Positions 31,901-46,292 are shown, counted from the stretch's first letter. The stretch: DNA of 64,000 bases from Sipunculus nudus (GCA_026874595.1 CM049314.1:11710729-11774728); one strand, 5' to 3'. The notes: generated by a model from the sequence alone, not told the origin. Made by a program: numbers and translations.

Positions 31901-33808
31901 AACAAGGGACCCATTGGTCTCGACGCTCAGCCGAAGTTTGAAATTTTTGCAAAAGCAAAATATGCAAAAATTCTATTGTAATGTTTTTCATATATATAAG
32001 CATGTGAGAAGCTATGAGGTTTTTTACTTGGTTTCAGTGGTTTCAAAATATATGATTGAATAACTAATACTCTGACAAGACTGTCATGAAGAAAAACATT
32101 AAAAGTTTTGAAATACAAAATGTGATTATGTGAATAATGTGATGTATAAGGAAAATTTACTTATGGACAGGAAAGTGGACAGAATGGACCAATACCTTTA
32201 TTTCACTTTCAAGGGAATATTGCATTTAAGTTTATATATAAGCCTATTTTTTAGCATATCCACTTTTTCCTTTAAAAGATTTATCTGATTTATTTCTTTT
32301 ATTTACAAGTTTTATAAATTTGTAATAAAAAATCTGAAAATATAAGTTAAAATATCAGAATTCTAAGTTGCAATCATTATATATCCAGAGTGTAGCTCAC
32401 ATTGGGTCATATTATGCATACACATATATTTTATTATTTTTAAATCAAAAATGTTTAAACTGAATTTACAAGAAAATAATGCCAAAACATGGCAATTCCA
32501 AGATTATTCCTTGAATCACTATTAAAATTTTTTGTACATTGGAGTTTTCAATACATGCTTAATTTTATTTACCGAAATAAAATACAAGATTTAGTAGATT
32601 TGATAAAATAAAAAAAAATCTTTTCAAATAAAGTATACACACTGTTGGTTGAATGAGAGACGAACAATATCATTGTGCTAATTACTATCGCAGCCATAAC
32701 TTATTTGTGAAATTAATAGTCAATCCCACCTGGTGAAATTTTTACTCTTCTGAAGTAAGGAATTACTTATCTGATGAATATCTACACTTTCATAGCAATA
32801 CACCACTTTATGGACACAATTAAATGTGCACTTTAATCATTGTAACCCTTGTGGTATAATACAAAATCTAAAATGTAGCATAGCCAAGAAAAATAATGAA
32901 TAAAATACAGAAAATTATAACATTCATCTGGTAAATGCACCATCTCGGGGAAGGGGGGGGGGAATGTAGCAGGGCAGAGGGGAAGCCTGCTAGTAGTGTC
33001 CAAGTTGAGCCAGGGCAAGCTGCCTGGGGTGGGTTACATAAAACAGGTGAAGGCTGTACTACTAGGTGGGCTAGATGTAAGCAACACTTGACACAGTGTA
33101 TGAAAACTTGAATAAAAGCTACTCTTTTCAATCAGTTCCTATGAAATTTCAGATTTTAAAAGATTAAATTCTTATGTATATATGTTGCGAAAATTAAATC
33201 AACAGTGCTTACAGGGATAAAACGTGCCTTTGCCAAAGTTGGACAAACTTGAAGGTTTTGATTTTTATTTATGCTAATACTTTGCAAAATTTGCAAAATT
33301 CAGATCTAAATTTTGGTAAACAATTAAATCTTTATTAAATAAAGTAATAATCCGTAAAAAAAGTCTCCTGCTTCAGCAATTCTCATGTTAAGTGAGTAAA
33401 TTTATTTCCAGATTTTTAAAAAAAATGCATTATATTTGGGCCCATAACTTTAAAACAAAACGCAATTCTGACCTAATTTTTGATATATTAATAGAAAATG
33501 TATGGAAAAATATGAATACTAAATATGTTAAAAAACAGATAAGTGGTTTTGATATGAGGCAGCCTTGAAGTGTAACAATGGCTTTTTTTATGGAAAACAG
33601 AGTTTTTTCCTTAATATCTCGAAGGAACGAACACCTTATGACCCAATTTTGGGTATGCTAGGAGATGTTGGTCACATCTAACAGTATGCAAAATAATGGA
33701 TTCGTAGGTCCAACGGTATAAAAACGTGTCCTGTTAACGGACGGCCGGACGAACGACGGACAAAGGACCACGACTATAGCCCAGATGACTTGTAGTCAGC
33801 TGAGCTAG
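31901..33808 (+). repeat. Composite repeat copy with both head and tail
   Basis: Head 'aacaagggacccattggtct' at 31901 and tail 'ctgttaacggacggccggac ... ccagatgacttgtagtcagctgagcta' at 33731-33808. The tail includes AGCTCAG/CTGAGCT-type self-complementarity in other copies. The 1.9 kb between is AT-rich and non-coding. This is the only copy in the window that appears bounded on both sides. Confidence 0.55.
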
Positions 33809-33958
33809 AGAGAGAGCGTAAGCGTTGATAAACCGGCACCAGTTTGTCGGAAATGCATGTTTGTGACATGTTTGTTCAAATGTCAATAAAACTGGTGAAA
33901 ATGTCTGTTCCAAATTATATAAATAATGCTATATTCACATCCTGCCGACTGCGCCTTT

Positions 33959-34050
33959 TGTCGTAGGGTGAATGGTTTCAGACACGCACAAAAAAAGCAT
34001 TATTTCACGAAAAACGACAGAAATGACAGAACGTGGTTTTAATCGTTATC
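33959..34050 (+). repeat. ~90-bp dispersed repeat, copy B
   Basis: Homologous to 27144-27230: 'ggtttcagacacgcac', 'gcattatttcacgaaaaacg' and 'gacagaacgtggttttaatc' all recur. Confidence 0.7.
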
Positions 34051-35162
34051 AAGCCAACGTTGAGTAACGGTTAATAGAAAATTCCATTTTTTGTCACATG
34101 AATCGGAAATCCCAAACCATTTTCTATATAAACAATCAAAATCTGACCGTTTAATATCATGGAATATTGTCATGATCCCGGTTATTGTCATGCTTGGAAC
34201 CATTGGCAATTATACCAGTTCGCAGTTAATATCACAGCACACGAAGATCAGTGAGGCTAATAGCCTGTAATCGGTCAGGCGTATCAAACAATTTTATCTC
34301 CTCCCTGTGCGCGGCAGGCAAGTGCAGTGATGCCTGAGGGTCACTACCAGGCATATAGCTAATTAATGTCTATAGAAACCACGTTAATCCAGATCATTGC
34401 GTTTCTCCCTATGTTATCAGGGGCGATGTTTGCGATAAAATGACGTACATAATGAACTCCTGACCTTTGCAAGCCACTCTTTACACCTCAGCGACGTTTC
34501 GCCGAGATGATATGAAGCACGAGCTGTTATCGGTGTTTACGGCTGGAAATCCCCTTTAAGGTTCCACGAAAAGCTGGAGATTTTGAGAGCACTGGAAGCG
34601 ATACCCCACCCAAAACCTCAATCGCCGTGAAACTTGACAATCCTTTGACGATGCCCACTGCCAGAACTTTAACATGCAGTCCTATCATATAGACGATCCT
34701 GGAAGTTTCGGTCATTTATAAAAGATCCGAAAAATAAGTGCAAGATTTATATAGTAAAATAGTTTGCCTAGGCAATACGTTATAACTGTGCCTCTTATTT
34801 CCAGACATTTAACTTCCTGACCCAGACGCTACGTCACTTCCTGTCTGCAAATCGGATTATGGTCAGTTATTCTTACCCGCGGCACAAAAATTACAGGAAA
34901 AAAAGTCAGGTGCGCATAAATGTAATTTAATTTGCCGTTGTGCAATAACAACATAAATGAACATTTCTGTTTCCTTTTTATTTACGAATTATTTAATATA
35001 ATGTGAGACACAACCCTCATTATATGACTCAAAATGACATCGATGCTGATATAACATCCCGGTTATTATCATAATATTAGCATGTACCACCGACATGACA
35101 ATAAACGGGCTCTATATTTATAATTCCATGAGGTGTAAGTTAATATATATTCATTATATATT
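34051..35162. other. No supported gene
   Basis: Contains a 62-codon minus-strand ORF (34527-34715) in less AT-rich sequence that resembles nothing I know. No further support for coding. Confidence 0.35.
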
Positions 35163-36626
35163 TAGAGCCAGCCCCGCAAAATAAACCTTAGGTCCGCAGC
35201 CGCACTACCCCGCAGTTGCAAAACCCGCCCGCACCGCCCCGCACCTATAAAACTAAATCGACCATCACCCGCCCCGCACATTAAGCTTTCAGCCAGCACT
35301 GGACCCGCTTCGCATTTTTTTTTACCAAAAGTCACATAAAATACACATAACACCTGATAACAGACAATCAAAAAGTTAGCAACCAAAAAAATATGATTTA
35401 TTTTCTTATATTTATATGAATGAACGCTTATTGTGGGTAGATAGCGTAACCATGTTTTGCTGATGGTATGATGTTTCTAGTTTTTTTCACTGGTATTTTA
35501 TTTTTATTTTAAAGAGTTACCACTCACCAAAAACAATTATTTAATGCCATATACGTTGAAAAGTTAGTAACCTGGACACACTAATCAAATATTGCCTTTG
35601 TGTCCCCATAAATTATTTAAAGTAATTATAAATTAAACATATTCAAATATTAAGCTTAAACAAATAATAAAGTTTAAACATATTTTTCATGCATATGCTG
35701 CTATACGGAAACATGAAATAAAACTGAAGCATACAGCAATCAATTTCTTTTAATTCTATATGCCTAGAGTTACACTACTCGTCCCTAGCTGCACTAGCTT
35801 GAGGACACTACTTGCTCACCACGGTTCACACCTTTTATTTGACAAAGAGATCAATCCTGTTTTGTGATTGACAGCTCATAAGCTGAAAGGGGAAGGCTGT
35901 GGAACAGCAGAGGGGGTCAGCTCTAGGTTATGGCTGTGTACACAAGAAAAGATATCGAATGAGCGCCATGCTCGTCATCTCATTCTGCTTCGTCAATGCA
36001 GTCCTCTAAACTAGCCAGCGCTCTTTGGCCCACGCTTGATTAGCAAACGTCAGTCTTTGTGAGATTAGTAAAGCTATTTCCAGCTGGTGACAGAGCCAGA
36101 TGCACCCCATTCTATACTATTATAGGACTATTATAAGATCACAGGTATAATCCTGGTGCTCTGCCCTCAGCCATGTTGTGTATTATCTTAGATTTCTACT
36201 GGCCACAATTATAGGACTACAGTGATGAAAATGCTTAATATACAACACTGTTCCCAAGTAAATTTGTACTATATTTTGACCAGTGGTCCCTTCAAAGAAG
36301 AATCTTTTTTTTTTTAAACTTAGGGAATTTATATTTCACAAGTGCAATATAGTTATTCAGAAAATGGTATAACCAAAGGAACATTAACACAGACCTTAAG
36401 TGTTTTACAATTAAGTTAATGCAATCAACTCCCCGCTAAAATCATGTTTTTGGCCCGCAAAAACCTGCACTAAAGTATTTAGGAACCAGCACCGCCCCGC
36501 AAATCCCAGCTTATAGCCCACACCCGCCCCTCAGTTATTATTTGGGCCGCCCCGCACAACATAATTCGAAAAAAAAGTAAGCCCGCGGGGGGCCGCGGGG
36601 CGGGTTTGGACCCACGCATTGCTCTA
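35163..36626. mobile_element. Possible non-autonomous hAT-like element with GC-rich ends
   Basis: Both ends start TAGAGC reading inward (35163 and, inverted, 36626) and are followed by 50-150 bp rich in CCGCCCCGCA-type words, in strong contrast to the AT-rich interior. This layout is known from some hAT-group transposons. No transposase ORF is visible and no convincing 8-bp target duplication could be matched by eye. Confidence 0.35.
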
Positions 36627-37089
36627 ATATCAATACTATTTTTCAAAGTGGTAAGAAAAAAAAAATAATATAAGAACATTAAAACCAGGAAGGAATTTAT
36701 TTCATTGTATTGCACATATTATATTTTTTCCCTTTGCTGGCTGTGCATCTCAATGGCATGTGGTTACAGAAGCTTCGCCTAACTGGTAAATTCAATATGG
36801 CAAGAGTCTTTGTCGGTGGATGACTACTCCAGTCCTGGATTACGCTCCTTCATATTAATCATACCAACACCTCAAATAAATACTCATGTTTGGCTGGGTG
36901 GTATGAAACTATGCCTGCTCATATCTGACTACATGATGAATCGGACACCGTCTAACGACAGCCTGTTACAACATGTTTAATTATCGTACTTTTAATCTGG
37001 ATAAATAAACTTGGCCCATGCTGACGAACTGTTTGACGAATACAAATGGAGCTATGTAACATCAAGAAAATGTGATTTACTTTAACACA
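36627..37089. other. Intergenic, no feature
   Basis: No ORF or repeat recognised downstream of the gene 2 poly(A) signal. Confidence 0.4.
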
Positions 37090-37095
37090 TTTATT
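37090..37095 (-). terminator. Poly(A) signal of MFS gene 2
   Basis: AATAAA on the minus strand, about 54 nt after the stop codon at 37149-37151. This implies a very short 3' UTR. Confidence 0.5.
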
Positions 37096-37148
37096 TTTTT
37101 TGCTTTCACTCAAGTTATTTTATAAGTACAATAACTGTATTAAAACTG

Positions 37149-37204
37149 CTACACGGGTGTTCCATCTGACTTCTTTGCATCATAGAAAAAGGTAAGGATA
37201 CCCG
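37149..37204 (-). CDS. MFS gene 2, exon 11 (C-terminus)
   Basis: Acceptor ttttgtag. Encodes AGILTFFYDAKKSDGTPV then TAG: end of TM12 and a short hydrophilic tail. No homologue of it for gene 1 is in the window. Confidence 0.82.
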
Positions 37205-39519
37205 CTACAAAAAAGGAACAACACATTCAACATTAACAAAATAATGTACATTATATTAAACTGTATGATACATAAACGTTTGTATAAAAAGTTTAAATTT
37301 ATCGAACGCTGTTGCTCTGAATTAGGTCTGTCTACTCAATGTAACATAAACGGTTAAAGTTAACGTTTAGAATGAATCATAAATTACCTGTGAGGGAACA
37401 GCCGGACACTACGGAAAACAAACCCACCCAGCCGAACCATGGAAGAATAGTTATAGCCAAAACGGATGCAACCGGGTAGCTGAGCAGCTGCAAGAATCAA
37501 ATATAAATATATATATTTTTAAATTTTTATGGTGACTCATATAAGAGACACATGATTTCGGGTGTGCACGCGAGAATGTCTTCTGGTGACGAAATCATTA
37601 TTTTATGAGCATGCAATAATTATCCCGTGTGCATGAGAAAAGTGGAACTAAATATACACTAAGACCTTACGTTATTTAGCGGTAAAGAAATTTTTTTTCT
37701 GGATTAGATTTAGGTTATGTACATTTATTTGTAAGAAAATGACTCGAGTAAATATGGGGGGGGGGGGGGCTTAAACAAGGGAACAGCGGCCAGGTCAACG
37801 GTTAATGTGGACTAAACCCTATTTGTCTGAAAAAAACCCCAAAAAAACAAGTGGCCCATGGGCCATGACGCTCAGCTGAATTCAAGGAGCCTTGAACAAT
37901 GGGTGAAATGACTCCCTGAAAGCTCAAAATCATGCAGTTTACCAATAGACCTTAGGTATAGGTTACAGTGACCTCATACTTGAATTAACCATTTAATATC
38001 ATTCACCGGGTTTATTTCTGTGGATGTTTTTTTTTTTCTTTTTTTTTTTTGTTTTCTATGCATATTTTTATCTTCACATTTAAAGGAAAAAATGGCATAA
38101 TTTACAACAAGGTAAATCCTTATTTAAGAAAAACACTACATTTTACAACATTTCTGTGCAGGTTCATTAATGGCGGTCAAATTCAATCGTCACATGTACA
38201 AAACAGTCCAAGGTGACAGCCTATTATAAGCTTGTAATTGGATGATGTTATGTAAATACTCTAAAAGGGACACATAAGCATGCAGGGACACGTGATTGTA
38301 AAGATTCCAAAACATTGTGAAACATAAACTTGAGATATATGTTGTAAATTTCTTGTCTTATTCGGCTGGTTGAACAAGGTATAGTAACTTTGATTACTCT
38401 TCTGTGTGTGAGATTACTATATTTAGTCTACACATCTTGTTTCAATAAAGTTTGTCGGAAGTTCGATCTAAGGCTTGTATGTCTATATTCTTTTATCATA
38501 TATATTTAATCATTTCAGATAAAGAGCTTTGTTAAACATACTTTCCTTATCTAGTTGATTGAGATGATATTGGTAAATTTAACTAACACATTGGTTATTT
38601 CAATCAACTCGTTGGTCAGGTACTAACACTACCAGACTAGGCCTACTGTCATTTTGTACGTGTTGTATCTTTTTTGTTGACCATTTTATTACACATAATT
38701 GGTTGAGTTAATATTGGTAGATTTTACCAATATATTAGCTATTTTTACTTATTGATTTATCAAGCACTATTGAGGTAAACACCAAACACAGAATTGTTCG
38801 TGATCAGTTGTCAATGAAGCAACCTTAATACTGGCTGAGCGAAAAAATGTTTGACTTGTACAGTTAAGTCACAGGTTCGATTTCACGACTGACCGGATTA
38901 CGTCCCCCTTGAAACACGCACCAAAACATCCATGATCTGGAAAAATGGTCTGTAACAAGACTTCTAATCAATCCATATAATAAAATAACTGATAAAGGGA
39001 GTAAATGTAAAAATAGCATTTCCCACATATCATTGCACACGTGTCGTCTGGTCTGACCAACTGGAATTGGTTGATTTGACCAATTTCCTTCATGATTTGA
39101 TCATTTTTTTTTTGTTTGAACTCAGGGGAATACCAACAGTATTTTGTTAAATGTTGACTATTTTGTTTGGTTAAGATAACCTACATTACCAAAGAATTGG
39201 GTACTCCAACCAAAAGATTACTTAATAGACCATTATCTGTTTGTTACCTTTAGCCAAGACAAATTGGTTGTTTCAACCAATAAATTTTAAACACATTTTG
39301 ACCAGGCATACTTTTTTAAATTAGTCAATATGTTTTTATTGTTATTTTTGAGTGTATATATGAATGCAATGTAATTGTTTGTAACTAAAAATATATAGTA
39401 CAAAAATGTTCGGTTAAAAAATAAAGGGTATATTTGAAAAACATATATCAGATTCGATCTTGAATAATTCAGGTCAATCAGCAAGCTGTCAAAACCCGAG
39501 GAAGTGATTAAACAAGTCC

Positions 39520-39576
<57 letters not shown>

Positions 39577-42500
39577 ATTATATATATATATAGCTCTGCA
39601 AATTTGTACAAGGTCCTCCTTTGTACATTTAAGCAGATTTAGGTTATCTTTAACTGAGGGCATAAGAGTTGAGTAATATGGTGCTACTGGCTTCAATATG
39701 TAACCGGTTGTCTAAAAGTGTTCGCAGAATTACTGCATGCATGGACCATAGTGGTCCGGACATTGATGTGGCCAGCAAGCCACATCAAACTGATATCATT
39801 GGTGTCATACTGACAAATAGAGTGTTAAAATCATGTTCTTTCACACAGCTTGCAGAATATTGGTCTAAGTGATATTATTTAAGGTTTCCAAGGAGATTTT
39901 GTATGGACCTCCCTGAAAGTCATGTATGAGGATTCTAGGCCAAGTGGATACAATTTGTGCCCCATCTAACTTACTGAGTGCTTAACTAGATAACACCACG
40001 GCTAAGAAACTAATTTTGTCGGTCTGAAAAATAAAGAAAAAAATTGCATAAAAACTAGAATACAGGCAGTCCTTCAAATCACAGGAGCATGGGCTGAGGC
40101 ATGGTCTTCTGATCTGTCGGCCCTCAAATCTGCTGGCATCGCAGATGGCAAAGTGTGGCAAGACTTTGGAAATACCAGCTTTTGCAGAGGTGTAATATGT
40201 CATACTGATAAATACCTGTAAAAATACACATCTAGATGACACAACAGCTAATTAAGAAACTAATTTTGTCAGTCTCAAAAATCTCTCAGTCCAACCGTTA
40301 TGATTTGTCTGGTTAACAGACGAACACATCTTTGAAGGTCTCAAAATAGAGAGGAAAATTCGTAAAAATTGGTAAAAAAATACAGGTAGTGCCACAATTT
40401 CTGTGGAAACTGAAGAAAAGAGTCCATGATCAATATGCATGCAAAGAATCATGCTGATCAATGCATAAATTATTCACCTGCTGGAGCTTTTGTATCAAAT
40501 TTTTAATTATTCAGAGGGGTACTTCTGAGCCCCATAGCTCGGAGAATATGGGTAACAGAGACCTAATTTCAGGTTTCCACAGAGATATATTCATGAACCT
40601 CCTTTGATGTCAAGTTAGAAGATTCCAGGTTCAGCGGTTAGGAATTGTGCCATGTTAACGGTTGACAGTTTGATTGCATGTCTAAAAAAAATAAAAAAAA
40701 ATAACCAAAAAAATCATAAAAAAATGGAAAAATACAGGTGGCACCACCAGTCTGCAGATGATGGAACACCCAATGATCAATGTTCATGCACATAATCATG
40801 GTGATCAATGCAGTAGTTATTCAGATACTTGAGCTTTTGTATAAAATTTTTTGATTATTCTGGGAGGCGGGGGTACTTCGTAGCCCCATAGCTAAAAAAA
40901 TATTGGTAACAGAGACCTAATTTCTGATTTCCAAGAAGATTGGATCTTCCTATATTAGAAGTGAGAAGATTCCAGGTCCAGCGGTTACGATTTGTGCTCT
41001 GTTAACAGATGACAGTTTCATTGCAGGTCTCAAAAAAGAGAAAACAATTCATGAAAATTGGAAATAATACAGGTGGCGCCACCAGTCTGCAGGAAGTGAT
41101 GGAACATCTCATGGTAAATATTTATGCTAATAATCATGGTGACCAATGCAGTAGTTATTCAGTTACTTGAGCTTTTGTATCAAACTTATGATTATTCTGG
41201 GGGGGGGGGGGGTACTTCTTAGTCCCGTAGCTGGGAGAATATTGGAAACCGAGATCTAATTTCAGATTTCCAAAGAGATGATTCTAGGGAGCTTTTGTAT
41301 CAAATCTTTTTTTTTATATTCTAAAAATTCTTTTTTCAAAAGAGATTTGTCAAGGGCCTACCTTGATGTCAAGAGAGAGAAGATTCTAGGTCAAACGGTT
41401 ACGAGTTGCTCCCTGTTAATGGACGGACTTTCCATCTAAATGTCTTGAAATAGACAAAAAATGCGAAAATTAAAAAAAAAATACAGGTGGCGCCACCAGT
41501 CTTCAGGAACTGATAAAACATCCTATAATCAATATGCATGCAACGAATCCTGGCGCTCAATGCATTTAGCTCGGAGGATATGGGTAACAGAGACCTCTTT
41601 TCAGGCTACCAGGGAGATTTTTAGTGGAACTCCTAGGATGTCAAGTTAGAAGAGTTTAGCTCTGACCTTGATAATTTGTGCGTTGTTAACGGACGGACGG
41701 CGGACAGAAAGTGATCGCTATAGCTCAGATGACTTTCAGTCAATCTAATAACTAACCTAAAATGCTTTGTACTGACTGTACGCGATTGTTTAAACATAAA
41801 AATCAGCAATCATGTATCACTAGTTTTAGTTTGTTCCCTTTACACTGGACCAGTTGTTTCGTTTGATAAACATTTGACTTTCCACTTTTACGGGAGACAA
41901 AATGTAAGAGTTTAAGTATACTTTACTTACGTGAGCCGAAAACACAAGACCTATGTTTGTGGCGAGCGTCTTGTTGCCAAAGGTGCCTGCAGTTGCCGCT
42001 GGTATCAAACAGTTGATTCCAGAAAATGAGAAGTATATCAGACATACCCAGATAAAGGTAATAGGTTTTTCTCCTTCGGATGACAAGGGCGCAGTTAAGA
42101 ATGTCATAAATAGAACAACGATACACGCACATTGGCATGTCATCGCTACCTGGAAAAAAAAAACGAAATCACGTTACTCTACAGATTCCCAAGGATTGTT
42201 AAAAAGTTTCCACCCTTTGCTGTTTAAGATACACGGTTGTCTACCGTGTAATGTAACGAGTCCCAATTGACATGTTAATAATAATAAATTAATAAAATTT
42301 GTCAATGAGGCATTTAAATCCGAATTTGATTACTACAAGTAGTTGCAACTGTCAGATCACTGTGACGAAATGATTATCGGGAGAAACATCTGGGCTCTTA
42401 AACACACAGATGATGAAGCTTTTTTATTTATTATATTATAATACACAACCTTATAAGAAAAATAGTTCCAAATTAGAAGCTTTTTCGTACCCGAAAGCTA

Positions 42501-43308
42501 CATCGGTCGCTAAAGAAGCCCCAAAAAATCCTGCCAAGTGAGCTGAAAGCATTGGCACAAGAACCTACTACGCCAAGGAAGACGTCATCTTGGATGTATG
42601 ATTGGGCATAAACCTGTAATTGATATATCTTGGGTATACAACTCTAAAACGCTTGAGGAGAACAATGCTGTAGTATTTCAATTGAATACCTAATCTGTGG
42701 TTTTTCTTTTTGCTATTGGATTCCTCTTAAGGAGATATTTACCAATCTTGAAATATAATTACGTTTGTTCTAAGAGCGAAATGATGATCGAAAGACTGAC
42801 GGGATGGCAAGTCCCATGTTATGCGACCTCTTTGAATCAGGAGAGTGTGTTTTTATTTATGCCGTGTTATCCACGCAATGTTGAAAGGGGTTAAACTTTT
42901 TATCCGTGTGTGACTGTTACGGTATACCTTATACAGATCCGTGGCCACGCCGACTGCATGCCCCGCGAAAAATGTTATAAACCACAGATGATAGAAATAT
43001 CGAGACCTCAGTGTTTGCCCAACAGAGAAGCCACCAGTATGTTCACTGCAGATACACAGTCATGGAAATTATTTTTAAACAACTCGTTTTGATAACGTGA
43101 CAATAAACTTTAATAAAATCTGAGATCTGAGAAAAGAAGATATATCAAGAATGTAAATAGAATCCTTCCACCAATGTAAATTATATATATTTAATTTCAT
43201 ATATATTTATATATTTATATATTTATTCAAATTTAACAATTTGAAATATTTCTTGAATATCAATGGATGCAAGTAAATCTCTCTGTAGGCATTTGTGTTA
43301 CATAAATG

Positions 43309-43364
<56 letters not shown>

Positions 43365-46196
43365 GCATTGCCTTGGTATTTATGTTCTTTAAGATTGTAG
43401 ATGCGATACTTATACGAAACAAACATTTATACAGAGAACAAAAGAAAATATCATACTTTTTATAGTTCTTGCAGTCTTTGGTGTTTTCAGGGATGTTTTT
43501 TTCAGGAATACGGTTTCCACTTTTATCTTCTAGTCTGATGTTACGTTCACTTTCTTCCAACAGTGGTTGATTTTCTGTGTTCTTTAAAAGGAAACCAAGA
43601 TACAACCTTTCGATATCAGACTGTAAATGCAGTGTAAATAAGTTTAAAGGTGCTTCACAAAGGCGCTTCGGGTAAGCAGAACAGTCTATTACTTCGTCAT
43701 TATTCTGAATATGTGACTGAAGTAAGAACAATGCAAAAGTTTTTTATGAAGATTTTACATTCTACATCTAACAGTATGGCGGATTAAGTCATCTGCGCCC
43801 ATACAAGTAGAATCCAGTCCGGTTGTGTTATTGCTAAAACATTATAATGAGCGCGATATATTTTTGTTTTTTAATTGATATTATTATGATAAACATGTAT
43901 TCTTCGATTTGTGTTTTTCAGTGCTAGAGACCCAAAGCAGGAAATGAACAGAGAGGGAGATCGAGAAGGAATTACGAAAGGAAAATAAAAAAAGAAAAGA
44001 GAGAGAACAAGATAAAATCATAACCACAGGAAAAGGAGACCTCCACTACTGAACACTTGCATCTGTTTTTAATATGTTCCTCTGTCGCCTGTCTGTAGAC
44101 CCCGTGTTCCACATTAATTACCGGAGTATGATTGAGATTATAATAGTACCATGTTAGTAAATAATTACCCTTAATGTGGTTTCTTTCAGTCATAGACAAC
44201 GAAAGAGTGAAAGAAATACCGCGATATATTTACCTTGCTGGGGGCACTGATCATTGGAGAAGCAATAATGATTAATGCCAAGTAAAATCCCCCGAGAACA
44301 AAGAAGACATAGGGAACACGGTCAAGCAGTGCATCCTGAGTAAAGTACCTGGAATTATGCTATACTTTACTTCCATGCAAAAATTTACATGTAAAAAATA
44401 ATTTTTTTATACGATCAAATAAATAACATGGAAGATTCATCAAAATTTATATTGTTATATAACCTACTTGGGTAATATGTGAAGTGAAAGTATCATTAAA
44501 ATTAAAAACCCAATTTGGCGCAAAAACTCTGCAAAGGAAAGGTATGAAGTAATATTTCAATTTCAAACACACAAATTATCTCATAAATGACGAAATAAAA
44601 AATGACGTTAGTCTTTCAGTTTAACGTGTCTGGCTCATTATCATCCAAAGATTGTTAGATTACACATAATTGAGCATTATGTAACTGGCAACGAAATATT
44701 AAACTTTAATGTAACATCAAACTGTGGAATCACATATCATATCCAATATTAGTGCGGCTAATTATCGTATATTATTTATATAAACAATATCCTAAGGAGG
44801 TTTTACATGTCCGCCTACAGATATTTGGCATAGAATATTTGTTTATATTTGACGTTTACCTGTTTTGTACATAAAATGTTATACAGACCGTTTAAGTTGA
44901 AACTTGGGCATGGTCTAACGTTCGTGGTATGATTTTACCCGAATCCTTTCTATTTTCAATAAACGCTTCTCAATACTCTTGAAGAACAATTCAAATTAAT
45001 CCTCGTTAAATGATTCAATCGTTACAAAAAGAATGTGAGCAGATGCTATTCTTATAAAAAATTAAGATTTATTGTTATAGAAAATGTGCATGACGTGTAG
45101 GTTATTTGGTAAAATTTTCCTGAAAAATACACAAATGCCATTTCAAGGTTTAAGGAGATAAGTTCCTTGCCTTTCCTACGAATACTATCCCTTACCTTAG
45201 ACAAAAACCCAAATGTCTATAAGTAAGGATATGCCACTCACAGGGGCACTGTCATGTTCGGCGGATCATCCGGTATGAGATTTCCAGGGTTTATGAATAG
45301 CGTTTCAATCTGTGTCAGACCGAACGCTCCAGCTCCATACCCAACCAAGACAAGACCTACCGCGAAGCCCTTATTTCTTGGCATCCACTGAAATTCGCAC
45401 ACAAGGTACTTAGATAACCAACAGGATGGTCATGTATCATAGACATTGTCCAATGATACTTGACCATTAAGTATTATGGGCATATTTTTAAACACCGAGA
45501 CACCCCTTTATGGAATGGGGGGCTGCGCTGGCACACGCCGTAAAGAGGGAGCATCCAAAGGGCTTACGCTACAGTGACACAGCACCAGTTGAAAATAATA
45601 ATAGGGAGCAGCCAGACTGACGCTCCCTACAAAGTTAACTACGGGTAGACTAGTGATATCATATTGGTTACTTTGTCTCTCATTTTTTGTAAAAGCAGTA
45701 TTCTCAAATTACACTGATATACATAAAATAGTAAATGGGTGACGCTTTCGGTCCCCCAGTATTCATATGGTTCATTAGCAGGAGGCAGACACGAAATCAT
45801 GTCCTTGACTAACAACGGACAGGGTTAAACTGCAGCAGGATGAAAATGCAGAGATTCGCTCTGTGTTAAACACAAGTTATGACATATGTAAATAATCCAA
45901 ATTTTCGTTAATATCACGCAGATTCAAAAGAGCTTAATATTCATAAGTAATTCATGTCATATCGTTACATGTATTCTAAGTGTGTGTATAGAACGGATGA
46001 TTGAGCCATCTTACCTGCATAACGCATGCCGTGGGGATCGTGTATATGACACCGATACCAACTCCATAGAGGAATCCATACGTCAGGAGAAACCCGATGA
46101 AAGACCACTTGATTGAAAAATATGTACACATTACGCCCCCGCTGAAATATAAAATATGCAATAGTATATACAATGTTATCTACGACGATATAGGCA

Positions 46197-46241
<45 letters not shown>

Positions 46242-46292
46242 GATGTATACAATATGGATGTATTAACGCTATATAAAAAAGCAAATGTATAT

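Noticed and set aside
34527-34715. 62-codon minus-strand ORF in GC-richer DNA
   Set aside because: No domain, no splice partner identified and no homology to the transporter exons; insufficient support.
43582-43716. Longer version of gene 2 exon 6 starting at an acceptor near 43717
   Set aside because: The frame is open, but gene 1 has no homologous sequence there, and the ttttaaag acceptor at 43582 aligns with gene 1 exon 6 and keeps the phase.
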